Shown: in pieces, positions 27,017-36,667 of the stretch | How positions within the stretch are numbered: position 1 is the stretch's first letter | Layout of the letters: every line of letters begins with the position of its first letter | NCBI RefSeq assembly: GCF_002954725.1 | Contig: NZ_MSCQ01000001.1 | Location: 1,007,604-1,071,603, forward strand | DNA: 64,000 nt | Origin: Photobacterium phosphoreum | GTDB taxonomy: Bacteria > Pseudomonadota > Gammaproteobacteria > Enterobacterales > Vibrionaceae | Direction: 5' to 3' | Made by a program: the position numbers and the translations under genes | The notes under the pieces: generated by a model | Database searches by the model: none | The model's input: the letters and a program-made list of their open reading frames with translations, nothing else | What the model was told of the DNA's origin: nothing

Positions 27017-27556
27017 ATGAAAAAGTTTGCACTTAAAGCAGTAGTGATTGCAGTATTGGCTACAACACTAACAGGTTGTATTGGTCAAATGGGCGTATCA
27101 AAGGTCGTGACTAAGGCTAACTTGTCTGCTGTTGATAATCGTTATGGTCGTGCAGGATTGTATGTATTACTAAGCCCTGTATATGGTATTGCTGCAACTG
27201 CTGATTTATTTATCTTTAATTCAATTGAATTCTGGACCGGTAAGAATCCAATTACTGGTAAATCACCAGCAGTTGCAGATATGAAGTTAAAGACATATTT
27301 AAAAATCAATAATATGCTAGATCGTTCATTAACGACAGTACCTTTAGCGAGTGTGACTAATAGTGATATTGACGCTGCAACGTTTAAACAACTTGATGAT
27401 AAGACGCTAGAAATGCAAGTGTCGCACCGTAATGGTACAACAACGTTATTACGTGGCGAGAAATCAGGTGACGCGGTTAATTTTTACCTAGATGGTGAGT
27501 TTATTACTGCTGTTACAGTTGCTGATCTTGATCAATATGCTGATTTGCAAGCATAG
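27017..27556 (+). CDS. DUF3332-family lipoprotein
   Basis: A 179-residue protein with a lipoprotein signal: basic start, hydrophobic core, lipobox LTGC with Cys at residue 21. The mature part matches the DUF3332 family, with the conserved NRYGRAGLYVLLSPVYGIAATADLFIFNSIEFW, where a second hydrophobic stretch lies. Function is unknown. The residue after the Cys is Ile, not Asp, so outer-membrane sorting is expected. It is monocistronic, with GGAG before the ATG and a terminator downstream. Confidence 0.85.
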   Translation: MKKFALKAVVIAVLATTLTGCIGQMGVSKVVTKANLSAVDNRYGRAGLYVLLSPVYGIAATADLFIFNSIEFWTGKNPITGKSPAVADMKLKTYLKINNMLDRSLTTVPLASVTNSDIDAATFKQLDDKTLEMQVSHRNGTTTLLRGEKSGDAVNFYLDGEFITAVTVADLDQYADLQA

Positions 27557-27898
27557 AAAGAGATAAGCTACTAAAAAGTAATATGTAAATCCTAAATCAA
27601 TTTTTTAAAACCGTAGGCCTTATAAAGGTATACGGTTTTTTTTCGCCTAAACAATGTGTTATGTTTTTTGAGCGATAGATTCTTTTATCAAACTTATATT
27701 GGCTTTTTTTAGTTATTAATTGTCAAAAGAACCATATTAAGCTAAACGAATAGTGGATATAGTAGATAGCAAGTCAAGGGAATGAAGTCAAAAATCAAAC
27801 TACACATTGAAAACTATAAATTTTTGTTTTTTGATTAATTAACACTACTCTAACTTAACGAGTATACAGGATTAACTTACATCGCAGAGGGATAACTT
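27557..27898. other. Intergenic region before the aldolase gene
   Basis: Contains the terminator at 27607-27643 and then an AT-rich promoter region for the aldolase gene. Nothing else is recognisable. Confidence 0.6.
27607..27643 (+). terminator. Intrinsic terminator
   Basis: AAAACCGTA / TACGGTTTT stem followed by a long T-tract, downstream of the DUF3332 gene. Confidence 0.85.
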
Positions 27899-28795
27899 AT
27901 GACTACATTTAATACACAACAACTAGAAAAAATGCGCACTCAGGAAGGTTTTATTGCTGCATTAGATCAAAGTGGTGGTAGTACACCTAAAGCGCTAAAA
28001 GCTTATGGCATTGAAGAAAGTGCTTATAGTAATGATGAGCAGATGTTTGATTTAGTACATGCTATGCGTTCTCGTATTATTACTAGTCCTGCGTTTAATG
28101 GCGATAAAGTTATTGGTGCTATTTTATTTGAAAATACATTAGATCGTGAGATTAAAGGTAAACCTTCTTCACTTTATCTTTGGGAAGATAAAGGAGTATT
28201 ACCATTCCTTAAAGTAGACCAAGGTCTTGAAGATAAAGTGAATGGTGTCCAACTTATGAAACCTATTATTGGTCTTGAAGCACTTGTTGCTAAAGCCAAA
28301 GGTAAAGATGTATTTGGTACCAAGATGCGTTCTGTTATCTGGGATGCTAATGAAGTTGGAATCAAAGCTGTTGTTGCTCAACAAATTGAAGTGGCAAAAA
28401 CAATTATCGCTGGTGGTTTAGTGCCTATTATTGAGCCAGAAGTGAGTATTGATAGTCCTGAAAAAGCACAGGCTGAAATTATTTTACATCGTGAGTTATT
28501 AGCACAACTTGATCAACTTAACGATGACCAACTTGTGATGCTTAAACTCACATTGCCAGAGCAAGCTAATTTATACAGTGATTTAATTGCACATAAAAAT
28601 GTCGTTAAAGTTGTTGCGTTGTCAGGTGGCTTCCCACTTATGCAAGCATGTGAAAAATTAGCAGCAAATAACGGTATTATTGCAAGCTTCTCTCGCGTGT
28701 TAACAGATGATTTATTTGCTGATCAAGCACAAGCCGATTTTGACGCAGCATTAGAAAAAACAATTGAGCCTATTTATCAAGCATCTCGCTCATAA
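27899..28795 (+). CDS. Class I fructose-bisphosphate aldolase
   Basis: A 298-residue Schiff-base (class I) aldolase of the short bacterial type also found in Staphylococcus, cleaving fructose 1,6-bisphosphate into two triose phosphates. Family marks are [18 protein letters not shown] near the start, [16 protein letters not shown], the lysine strand VMLKLTLP, and the phosphate-binding VVALSGG. Gammaproteobacteria usually rely on class II FbaA, so this is probably an additional enzyme. AGAGGG lies upstream of the ATG, and a terminator follows. Confidence 0.92.
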   Translation: MTTFNTQQLEKMRTQEGFIAALDQSGGSTPKALKAYGIEESAYSNDEQMFDLVHAMRSRIITSPAFNGDKVIGAILFENTLDREIKGKPSSLYLWEDKGVLPFLKVDQGLEDKVNGVQLMKPIIGLEALVAKAKGKDVFGTKMRSVIWDANEVGIKAVVAQQIEVAKTIIAGGLVPIIEPEVSIDSPEKAQAEIILHRELLAQLDQLNDDQLVMLKLTLPEQANLYSDLIAHKNVVKVVALSGGFPLMQACEKLAANNGIIASFSRVLTDDLFADQAQADFDAALEKTIEPIYQASRS

Positions 28796-28834
28796 GTTAT
28801 TTTATTATTTATAAGTAAGCCAAATAAAAATATT

Positions 28835-28892
28835 GATGTAGGATATAATATACATACTTATTAAGTGTGCATATTATGTCCTACATCTTTTT
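28835..28892 (+). terminator. Intrinsic terminator
   Basis: Long imperfect stem GATGTAGGATATAATATA / GCATATTATGTCCTACATC followed by T residues, after the aldolase gene. Confidence 0.8.
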
Positions 28893-29045
28893 GTATAAGA
28901 ACAGTTATTATTAATACCCTCATGAATAATGTATAAATGTTATTTTAAATTAATCTGAGATAGATGAAACAAAAACCTCCCTTAAATAATGATATGATTA
29001 ATGAAGTAGCCATACTATATAATTGTAGTCATCATAGGAGTTGTT

Positions 29046-29786
29046 TTGGGTTTTTTAAGGAAATTATTTCTAAGCCATTGGAGTACTGAGTTTAGATGCG
29101 TAAGACCGGCAATTACGATTCAAAATGGACACCTAAAAGCCGTTTGGGATGATGAAAAAGAGAATACTTTCGGCATTGAACGCTTATTTAAATTATTTTT
29201 AGTGTTGTCCTCTTATGTATTCCCTGGATTATATATTCGTCATCTATCCGGGAAGTTCGGATTATTACCTCGTAAGATTTGTTCAGAAATTTATGTCATA
29301 TTAAAACTAATAACACCAATAATAATATTCAGATGTAATATAGAAGACTCAATTTTTGCAATCATCCTTATTAGTTATCTTTTACTTGAAACATTATTAT
29401 ATTTACTTAGTATTATATTTCTTTCTGATATTTACAGCCCACCGATATCAAAAAAACGTTCTTATTTAATGCTCGTCATTAATTATATAGAAGTGTGTTT
29501 AGGTTTTGCGGTGTTATACAAAGCCACCGGTGGCGTTAGCGATTTAGTGTCTAATTTTGATGCGGTTTATTTTAGTTTTATAACGGCAACAACGATTGGC
29601 TATGGTCATATGGCACCAATCGGGCATGATGCCAAAGCCTTAGTTATTATTCACTCGATGTATAACTTTATCTTTATTGGTCTGATTTTAAGTAATTTTG
29701 CGTTTAACATTACTTATAAAGACGGTACTTACCGAGTGAAGGCAAACAAAGATAAACCAGAAATGGTTGATATTGAAAAACAATGA
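29046..29786 (+). CDS. Two-pore-domain-type (Ion_trans_2) potassium channel
   Basis: A 246-residue membrane protein ending in a potassium channel pore module. The selectivity filter is TTIGYG within a P-loop (DAVYFSFITATTIGYGHMAPIG), followed by a long inner helix. Two to four further hydrophobic segments precede it (residues ~45-145). The charged stretch of a voltage sensor is not evident and there is no RCK domain, so gating is unknown. TTG is the start: TAGGAG sits five bases before it. A weak hairpin lies downstream at 29791-29810. Confidence 0.82.
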   Translation: MGFLRKLFLSHWSTEFRCVRPAITIQNGHLKAVWDDEKENTFGIERLFKLFLVLSSYVFPGLYIRHLSGKFGLLPRKICSEIYVILKLITPIIIFRCNIEDSIFAIILISYLLLETLLYLLSIIFLSDIYSPPISKKRSYLMLVINYIEVCLGFAVLYKATGGVSDLVSNFDAVYFSFITATTIGYGHMAPIGHDAKALVIIHSMYNFIFIGLILSNFAFNITYKDGTYRVKANKDKPEMVDIEKQ

Positions 29787-29867
29787 GTATAGCCCTCAAC
29801 GTCGAGGGCTAATTTAATGTACCAATACTATTACCGATTCAATCGTATCAAGGTAAGTAATATAAAT

Positions 29868-31067
29868 TTAGGGTAGTGCTATTTTTTCTTCAATAGTTGT
29901 ACGAGAACTACAGTCAAGAGAGTCTGCAGTTCTTGGGCATTTACGACCAAAGCTATGGTGGGTCGTTGTGATGGTCATGGTGTGATTTGCGGAATTGATT
30001 TTTTTAATTGCGTAGCTAGTATCTATACGTTCTTTAGTCAGCAATACTTGGTCTGTATTAATATTTTTAATAATGAGTTTGCCATTATTAGAACCGCCAC
30101 CTGGTTGAGGATAATTAGGCAATAATGACGAGTTTTCTAAGTAAGCAACTCGAGTATTATTGGCATAAAAATGGGCATTTATGGGAGCAAGGTAATGTTG
30201 AGTTGAGGTTGAAAGTTGTTGTTTACTATTATGAATAATAACATCATAGCCATAGTTAATGTTGCCACCACCAGCGCCAGGAGGACCCATCATTGCTTTT
30301 AATATTAGATTGTCACCATTGGGACTAAATTTATAAGGCACAAAAATAGCACCACTATTTCCGGTTCTATTTGTTGTCGCTAATGTACCAATAATATAAG
30401 GGTGTTGATTATTAGCATCAGAGGCAACTAGCTTTAGCTGCCAGTTATTACAACGGTTATTTTTTAATATACTGCATCCAGCAAAAACGCGGATGACAGT
30501 ATTACATTGTGCGTTAACTAAAGATTTAGCATAAACATACTGGCTCGGAATTAATTGAGTGATATTTTTTGTTGGTTTAGTGGTGATTGTTGGGCATTGT
30601 TTAGTATTGCTTTTTACGGTGTTAGCATATTCTCGTAAAGAAAAATTTGAACGTTGCCATCTTTTACTGATTGTTGTTAATGCCGTCGATTCATATTTAA
30701 TTTCATACTGTTGACGTTGAAAATTAAGACGAATACAGCCTTCTATATATTCTGATTTAGTACACTGCTTTTTTATTTGATCTTGCCATTCATTTTGAGT
30801 ATTGGTAATAACCATTTGATCAACAGGACGATGAGATTTTTTCAATTGTGCATATTGTTGTTCAAGTTGATGATTCATCTTTGCCAATTCAGGTGATGCA
30901 CAAATTGTTTTATCCACAATAGATGTTAATTGGCTGCACTTTTGTTTTGTAGCAGTAGCAGTAGCAGTAGCAGTAGCAGTAGCAGTAGCAGTAGCATTAG
31001 TGCTTATTATAAGTGTGCTTAAAATGATAACCAAGGGGAATGATCGCAAGTAATAAGGTAATGGCAT
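29868..31067 (-). CDS. Secreted LprI/DUF1311-domain protein with a hexanucleotide repeat
   Basis: A 399-residue exported protein. After a signal peptide (LRSFPLVIILSTLIIST) comes an Ala-Thr dipeptide run encoded by eight GTAGCA units. Next is a DUF1311 (lysozyme-inhibitor LprI-like N-terminal) domain at ~40-125 with four Cys (KCSQLTS, TICASPE, KKQCTKSE, GCIRLN). The remaining ~270 residues show no family I recognise. Family members in pathogens bind lysozyme, which does not prove that role here. Repeat-number changes would alter the length of the linker but keep the frame. Confidence 0.72.
   Translation of the reverse strand: MPLPYYLRSFPLVIILSTLIISTNATATATATATATATATKQKCSQLTSIVDKTICASPELAKMNHQLEQQYAQLKKSHRPVDQMVITNTQNEWQDQIKKQCTKSEYIEGCIRLNFQRQQYEIKYESTALTTISKRWQRSNFSLREYANTVKSNTKQCPTITTKPTKNITQLIPSQYVYAKSLVNAQCNTVIRVFAGCSILKNNRCNNWQLKLVASDANNQHPYIIGTLATTNRTGNSGAIFVPYKFSPNGDNLILKAMMGPPGAGGGNINYGYDVIIHNSKQQLSTSTQHYLAPINAHFYANNTRVAYLENSSLLPNYPQPGGGSNNGKLIIKNINTDQVLLTKERIDTSYAIKKINSANHTMTITTTHHSFGRKCPRTADSLDCSSRTTIEEKIALP
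30949..30996 (-). repeat. Hexanucleotide microsatellite, eight perfect GTAGCA units
   Basis: Eight uninterrupted copies of GTAGCA (+ strand), coding Ala-Thr pairs right after the signal peptide of the LprI-domain protein. Gain or loss of units keeps the reading frame. Confidence 0.97.
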
Positions 31068-31212
31068 GATAATGTCCTTTAGCTTTTAATAATTTATGTT
31101 ATTGGCGTTATCTTGCCGTATTGTATGGGTGTTTATCTCTGTCTATTATCGACTGATGGTAGTACATCCGCTTATAAAATAGCAAACCATCGTTTATTGT
31201 TTTTTATTGATC

Positions 31213-31243
31213 AAAAAAGCGCCTGTCATTATTAGAGGCGCTT
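31213..31243 (-). terminator. Intrinsic terminator
   Basis: On the minus strand AAGCGCCTC / AGGCGCTT with a T6 tail, downstream of the 83-residue gene. Confidence 0.8.
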
Positions 31244-31275
31244 TAGGTGTCAATTACTTAGTATAATAACGTCAA

Positions 31276-31527
31276 TTAATGAGTACGACGTGGACCTTTG
31301 CTGACTAATTCTTTACCATTATTAAACACATCATCGCTGATCCAACGTCCGTAAATGAGTTGATGTTGATTATTAAAAACAGCAATAAAGTGACGACCAT
31401 CTGTATTGTTAGTTGCCATACCGATACCTTCAACACCTTGTAATCCAAGACCGCCATTTTCAACGGAAAGTAAAAAAGCTTCTAGTTCTTCAAGGCTATC
31501 GATAACACTTAATTCATTATTAATCAT
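31276..31527 (-). CDS. Small hypothetical protein
   Basis: An 83-residue soluble, mildly acidic protein; no family recognised. It has a helical start (DSLEELEAFLLSVENGG) and a strand-rich middle (HFIAVFNNQHQLIYGRWI). Codon use is like its neighbours and a proper terminator follows, which supports a real, independently expressed gene. Confidence 0.65.
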   Translation of the reverse strand: MINNELSVIDSLEELEAFLLSVENGGLGLQGVEGIGMATNNTDGRHFIAVFNNQHQLIYGRWISDDVFNNGKELVSKGPRRTH

Positions 31528-31658
31528 TTCTGTACTCTTTGAGTGGTTACTTATTGCAATCGCTTATTTTAAGGAAATTTTCCTGATGACACTAGCCTAA
31601 TTATGATAGTGGCTATCCATAAAGGTTATTTGTTTAATAGTAACTAATGTTGATAGGA

Positions 31659-32141
31659 TCATAATTGCTGAGATAAGATTAATGCAGCCACAATAAAGCC
31701 ATTTTGACGTTGATTATCACCACCGATATAGGCATCAGCAATTGTGCTGTCATTGGTTGATAACCACAAAGTACCATTTGCTTTAATAATAGCGTTGGCG
31801 ACAGTGCCATGATTGTCTTGTAACCAAATTTGGTTATTATTACGCAAAATGGCAAATGGTGGCTGAGTGTTAACTTCATTAATCCATATCTGATTCTGTT
31901 TAATCACAATAACACCTTGATTATTAATCAAAGCTTGGGTGATTTTGTTTTGATCCATTTGGTGCAAGATAATGAAATTAGGTGTTTGTGTACGGTTATT
32001 TGGCAACCAGATTTGGTTGTTTTTTATGACGGCATTTGGGGTAATATTCTTATGATTGCTGTTTAACCAGATATTACCTTCTGCGAAAGAATTGCTGGAA
32101 AATAGTAATAAAGTCAGTATTGCGAGACATATTTTTTTCAT
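31659..32141 (-). CDS. Exported repeat protein of unknown function
   Basis: A 160-residue protein with a clear signal peptide (MKKICLAILTLLLFSSNSFA). The mature part is built from about five imperfect ~20-30-residue repeats centred on NQIWL followed by an Asn/Thr-rich turn and an [A/F]xI[I/L]-type strand: GNIWLNSN, NQIWLPNN, NQIWINEV, NQIWLQDN, GTLWLSTN. Such regular strand-turn spacing suggests a small beta-solenoid or propeller-like fold (inference). It is in the periplasm or secreted. No family is recognised. Confidence 0.65.
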   Translation of the reverse strand: MKKICLAILTLLLFSSNSFAEGNIWLNSNHKNITPNAVIKNNQIWLPNNRTQTPNFIILHQMDQNKITQALINNQGVIVIKQNQIWINEVNTQPPFAILRNNNQIWLQDNHGTVANAIIKANGTLWLSTNDSTIADAYIGGDNQRQNGFIVAALILSQQL

Positions 32142-32306
32142 TGGGCGATGACCAAAATAGAAGGTATAGATAATATACAGTATTAGTAACGGGTTGTGAT
32201 CTGCGAATAAGAATAATCAATAACTTTTGGTTGCTAGTTTGATGTGGTTATTCATGCTATACAATGAATATTCAATAACATACGGATGACACATTGAGGG
32301 AGTAAC

Positions 32307-33494
32307 ATGTCTAGCCATAAAATAAATACGCAACTGATTACTGCTGGACGATCAAAAAAATTTGGTCAAGGTGCAGTAAACAGCGTTATTCAACGGGCAT
32401 CATCATTAGTGTTCGATTCAGTCGCCGATAAAAAGCAAGCCACAGCCAATCGTGCTAATGGTGAATTGTTTTATGGTCGTCGCGGAACATTGACCCATTT
32501 TTCGTTACAACAAGCGATGGTTGAAATAGAAGGGGGCGCAGGATGCTATCTTTATCCTTGTGGTGCTGCTGCTGTTGCTAACTCAATTTTAGCGTTTGTC
32601 GGCGCAGGTGATCATTTATTAATGACTGGTGCTGCTTATGAACCGACTCAAGATTTTTGTAATGTGGTGTTAAAAGGGCTCAATGTTGATACGACGTATT
32701 ATGATCCATTAATTGGTGCAGGCATTGCTGATAAGGTGCAACCGAATACGAAAGTCGTTTTTTTAGAGTCGCCAAGCTCGATTACTATGGAAGTGCAAGA
32801 TATTCCCGCGATTGTAAAAGCTGTTAGAGCCATAAATCCTGATGCGGTGATCATTGTTGATAATACGTGGGCTGCTGGGGTGTTATTTAAAGCACTCGAT
32901 CATGATGTTGATATTTCTGTACAAGCAGGCACAAAATACATTGTTGGTCATTCTGATGCGATGTTAGGTACAGCTGTTGCCAATAGCCGTTGTTGGAATC
33001 AATTACAAGAACGTTCATATTTGATGGGACAAATGGTGGATGCCGATACCGCTTATGTTGCAGCTCGTGGTTTACGTACTATGGGAGTGCGTTTAAAGCA
33101 ACATCACAAAAGTAGTATTAAAATTGCTAAATGGCTAGCACAGCATCCTCAAGTCGATCGCGTTAATCATCCTGCTTTACCTAGCTGTAAGGGGCATGAG
33201 TACTTTATGCGTGATTTTAGTGGCAGCTGTGGACTATTTTCATTTGTATTAAAAAAACGTCTTGATAGCCACCAGATTGCCAATTTTCTTGATAATTTCG
33301 AACACTTTAGCATGGCGTATTCATGGGGGGGCTATGAGTCACTTATTTTAACCAACCAACCTGAAGAGCTTAATCGTATTCGTCCTGCGGGTAAGGTGGA
33401 TTTTACGGGTACGTTAGTACGAGTACATATTGGTTTAGAAGACAGTGATGATCTGCTTGATGATCTCGCAAAAGGCCTCGAACGTATTGTTTAA
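32307..33494 (+). CDS. metC: Cystathionine beta-lyase
   Basis: A 395-residue PLP enzyme of the Cys/Met metabolism family, splitting cystathionine to homocysteine, pyruvate and ammonia in methionine synthesis. Marks: [16 protein letters not shown] near residue 55, [27 protein letters not shown], and the PLP lysine K210 in [12 protein letters not shown]. The sequence and length agree with enterobacterial MetC better than with cystathionine gamma-synthase. No MetJ box was recognised upstream. Single-gene unit with a hairpin at 33501-33532. Confidence 0.93.
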   Translation: MSSHKINTQLITAGRSKKFGQGAVNSVIQRASSLVFDSVADKKQATANRANGELFYGRRGTLTHFSLQQAMVEIEGGAGCYLYPCGAAAVANSILAFVGAGDHLLMTGAAYEPTQDFCNVVLKGLNVDTTYYDPLIGAGIADKVQPNTKVVFLESPSSITMEVQDIPAIVKAVRAINPDAVIIVDNTWAAGVLFKALDHDVDISVQAGTKYIVGHSDAMLGTAVANSRCWNQLQERSYLMGQMVDADTAYVAARGLRTMGVRLKQHHKSSIKIAKWLAQHPQVDRVNHPALPSCKGHEYFMRDFSGSCGLFSFVLKKRLDSHQIANFLDNFEHFSMAYSWGGYESLILTNQPEELNRIRPAGKVDFTGTLVRVHIGLEDSDDLLDDLAKGLERIV

Positions 33495-34006
33495 TTTTAT
33501 AAACGTCTTAGCATTGGTATGTTAAGGCGTTTATTGATTGATTTTAGCTATTGCAATAATAGCTGTAAATATTTCATTACACTCTGCATATTTCATTAAA
33601 ACCCCAAATAATAATATTTCTTAAAAACAATGAGTTAGTTTTTATTGAAAAAATATCGCTTAATTTATAGACGAATTTTTGTCTGTATTTTGATGTTTTT
33701 TGTCCTATTTTATTTTTACAGTCAGTATTGTCATCGAAAGGTGGGAATGGTATCTTTATTGCCATAGATAAGAATGATTATCAATAAGATTAAGGTGCTT
33801 GATAAATACGCTAATAAAAAAGATGTTTTTATTGAAGTATGTAAATGATTAAAGGCTTAAAAATAACCATTTCATATATTGTGAGCTTTAATGCTAGGTC
33901 ACTTCTTTGATTTAACGTGTTATTAATAGTTTTATTATTAGGTTTATATATTTCCATGAAAATAATTAGCACCGTTCTTAACACTAAATAGAATATAGAG
34001 GTTGCT
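33495..34006. other. Intergenic region between metC and gpmA
   Basis: Holds an imperfect hairpin after metC (AAACGTCTTA / TAAGGCGTTT, 33501-33532), a Fur-like site at 33769-33787 and an AT-rich promoter region for gpmA. No gene seen. Confidence 0.6.
33769..33787. promoter_or_regulatory. Fur-box candidate upstream of gpmA
   Basis: taagaatgattatcaataa contains AATGATTATCA, an 11-base run identical to the Fur consensus. It lies ~220 bases before gpmA, far for direct repression unless the transcript has a long leader. gpmA is a known Fur target in E. coli. Confidence 0.35.
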
Positions 34007-34699
34007 ATGAAAACGACTCGAATTGTTTTAATCCGTCATGGTCAAAGTCAATGGAATAAAGAAAACCGTTTTACTGGTTGGGCTAATGTACCATTAACCG
34101 AGCAAGGAAAATCTGAAGCACATTTAGCAGGACAAAAACTGAAAGAAAATAATTTTAGTTTTGATTTTTGTTATACATCAATGTTGAATCGTGCCATTAA
34201 TACTTTATCAATAGTCCTTGAAGAACTTGATTTACTTTGGTTACCTGTCGATCATTGCTGGCAATTAAATGAACGTCATTACGGTAACTTACAAGGCTTA
34301 AATAAAGCAGAAACAGCAGAAAAATTTGGTGATGAGCAAGTGTTTGTTTGGCGTAGAAGCTACGATACACCGCCACCAGCGGTTGATAAAGCAAGTCCTT
34401 ATTATCCTGGTAATGATCCACGTTATGCGAATCTAACCGTTGATGAATTACCTGTTGGCGAATCATTAAAAGATACTTATGAGCGCGTTATTCCGTTCTG
34501 GAACGATGTTATTGTACCTAAAATCAATAGTGGTGCCGATATTCTGATTGCAGCACATGGGAATAGTTTACGGGCATTAATGAAGCATCTTAGTGATATT
34601 GCTGATGATGAAATAACACAGATAGAAATTCCGACTGGAGTACCGCTAGTCTATGAACTAGACAGCAATTTAAAAGCAATAAAATATTATTATTTATAA
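34007..34699 (+). CDS. gpmA: 2,3-bisphosphoglycerate-dependent phosphoglycerate mutase
   Basis: A 230-residue glycolytic enzyme converting 3-phosphoglycerate to 2-phosphoglycerate. It has the histidine-phosphatase signature [10 protein letters not shown] with catalytic H11, the conserved [29 protein letters not shown], and the second histidine in [10 protein letters not shown]. It is about 20 residues shorter than E. coli GpmA at the C-terminus, within family range. GAGGTTGCT lies before the ATG and a strong terminator follows. Confidence 0.93.
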   Translation: MKTTRIVLIRHGQSQWNKENRFTGWANVPLTEQGKSEAHLAGQKLKENNFSFDFCYTSMLNRAINTLSIVLEELDLLWLPVDHCWQLNERHYGNLQGLNKAETAEKFGDEQVFVWRRSYDTPPPAVDKASPYYPGNDPRYANLTVDELPVGESLKDTYERVIPFWNDVIVPKINSGADILIAAHGNSLRALMKHLSDIADDEITQIEIPTGVPLVYELDSNLKAIKYYYL

Positions 34700-34736
34700 A
34701 AGTACCTGAGTACTTAACGAGTTAATGTCAAAGATA

Positions 34737-34770
34737 AAACCTCACTTTGTTATAAAGTGAGGTTTTTTTT
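34737..34770. terminator. Bidirectional intrinsic terminator
   Basis: AAAACCTCACTTT / AAAGTGAGGTTTT stem with flanking T-tract on the + side; lies between convergent gpmA and selO. Confidence 0.9.
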
Positions 34771-34789
34771 ATTACGCTAAAACAGATAT

Positions 34790-36256
34790 TTATGACGAAC
34801 AACTGATTTCAAGGTGTTTACCCCAATTTGGCGGTAATTGTGCTAATGCTTCAGCGCCTTTATGTTCATCAAAAGGATGTGATAAAACGGTAATTAGTTG
34901 GTCAATAAGCTGGTAATTACCTTGTTCTGCTTCTTCAATGGCTTGTTGTGCCAGATAATTACGCAAAATATATTTAGGATTATGATGCAGCATAGTTGTT
35001 AAGCGTTGGATATCGTTAGGTTCGAGTAATAACCGTTGCTGATAACGGGTTAACCATGTTTTCAGTGCTGAGGTGCATTGGAAGAGTGCGCTGAAGAGGT
35101 GATCACAGTGGAGTAAGTTATCAATCGTTATGTGTGACAATGTTCTAAAGAATAGCGTGTAGTCAACGTGGTGCTGTTTTAATAATTGAAACAGTTCTGA
35201 AAATAAGACGGTATCACTTTCGTCTGTAATCGTTAATCCTAACTTTTGACGCATGTTATGGCTATATTGCTGTTGTAATGTATCTTGATAGTGTTCTAAG
35301 CCATGATCTATCTCTGTTTTATCTAACAATGGTGTGAGAGCGTAACCTAAAGCAGATAAGTTCCATAATGCGATTGAGGGTTGTTGGTCAAAGGCGTAGC
35401 GTCCTGAGTAATCGGAATGATTACAAATATAGCCTGGCTCATAATCATCAATAAACCCAAATGGACCATAATCAAACGTTAGTCCTAGTATCGACATGTT
35501 ATCGGTATTCATGACCCCATGGGCAAATCCCACTGCTTGCCATGCTGCTATCATTGTTGCAGTACGTTGACATATCTGTTCAAACAGCGCCGCGTAAGGG
35601 GAGTCATTTGTTGTTAATTCTGGAAAATGATGCTCAATAACATAATCAGCTAATTGTTGTAGTTCTGCATGTTGGCTAGTATAAAAAAGGTATTCAAAAT
35701 GACCAAAACGGAGATGGCTTTCAGCGACGCGAATTAATGTTGCTGCTGTTTCTATTTTCTCTCGTACAACAGGGGTTTGACTACCAATAATTGCTAATGC
35801 ATGGGTTGTCGCAATACCGAGTCCTTCCATGGCTGCACTTGCAAGGTATTCACGGATAGACGATCGTAAAACGGCACGTCCGTCTCCCATTCTGGAATAG
35901 GGGGTTTTACCCGAGCCTTTTAAATGCAGATCCCATTTTTTGCCCTCACTGGTTAGCACTTCTCCGAGTAACAATCCTCTGCCATCACCAAGATCGGGGT
36001 TATATTGACCAAATTGGTGCCCACAATATTTCATCGCTAAGGGTGACAGTCCCGCTAATGTTGCATTACCACTAAATATATCAATAAAGTTGGGGTCGAG
36101 TGCGGTAATGGAAGCTAGCTCAAGTTTTTCTGCTACAAGCGGATTAAAATGTACTAGAAAAGGGGTATCTAAAGGTTGTGGTGTAACATGAGTACTGAGT
36201 GATGCAGGAAGATCACTATAGCTATTAGTAAACATCAGTGTCGAAAGTGTTTTCAT
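34790..36256 (-). CDS. selO: Protein adenylyltransferase SelO (YdiU)
   Basis: A 488-residue pseudokinase that AMPylates proteins, linked in E. coli to redox stress. Conserved blocks are YCGHQFGQYNPDLGDGRG, HLKGSGKTPYSRMGDGRAVLRSSIREYLASAAM, MNTDNMSILGLTFDYGPFGFIDDY and the C-terminal SCSS, where eukaryotic relatives carry selenocysteine at the Cys. The ATG at 36256 (MKTLSTLMF) agrees with the E. coli start; the upstream in-frame ATG adds six residues. Single gene, convergent with gpmA. Confidence 0.92.
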   Translation of the reverse strand: MKTLSTLMFTNSYSDLPASLSTHVTPQPLDTPFLVHFNPLVAEKLELASITALDPNFIDIFSGNATLAGLSPLAMKYCGHQFGQYNPDLGDGRGLLLGEVLTSEGKKWDLHLKGSGKTPYSRMGDGRAVLRSSIREYLASAAMEGLGIATTHALAIIGSQTPVVREKIETAATLIRVAESHLRFGHFEYLFYTSQHAELQQLADYVIEHHFPELTTNDSPYAALFEQICQRTATMIAAWQAVGFAHGVMNTDNMSILGLTFDYGPFGFIDDYEPGYICNHSDYSGRYAFDQQPSIALWNLSALGYALTPLLDKTEIDHGLEHYQDTLQQQYSHNMRQKLGLTITDESDTVLFSELFQLLKQHHVDYTLFFRTLSHITIDNLLHCDHLFSALFQCTSALKTWLTRYQQRLLLEPNDIQRLTTMLHHNPKYILRNYLAQQAIEEAEQGNYQLIDQLITVLSHPFDEHKGAEALAQLPPNWGKHLEISCSS

Positions 36257-36667
36257 GGGTATCCCTATAGCCAAAGAAGATCGCTATTTAAGCTTATCGA
36301 GTTATGCCAAATAAACAAGGGACGAAAAGTAGGGTTATTCGTCAAAGATAAGCCTTTATATAATGAGCAAAAATAAAACCTCAAATAAAAGAAATAAGCA
36401 AAGAAACAATATAAAGCAGCGGTATTCATAAACTATTCATTGAGGGGGCTGTATAAGTAAGATAAAAGCCGAGAGTAATTAATATATAGAATATTATTTG
36501 GTCTAATTCGAATTTTTTATATATTTCATATTTTCTTTTTTGTAAGTTTAGATTTAAAATATGCATGTAATAATTTGTTAAATCTTATTTTTCAACAATT
36601 AACGTTGTCGTCGACCTTATTTAAAGGCAATTTGTCATACAAATTAGTCATATAAGGAATAATCACG
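36257..36667. other. Intergenic region between divergent selO and cfa
   Basis: About 410 AT-rich bases that must hold both promoters. No gene, repeat or known operator recognised. Confidence 0.6.
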
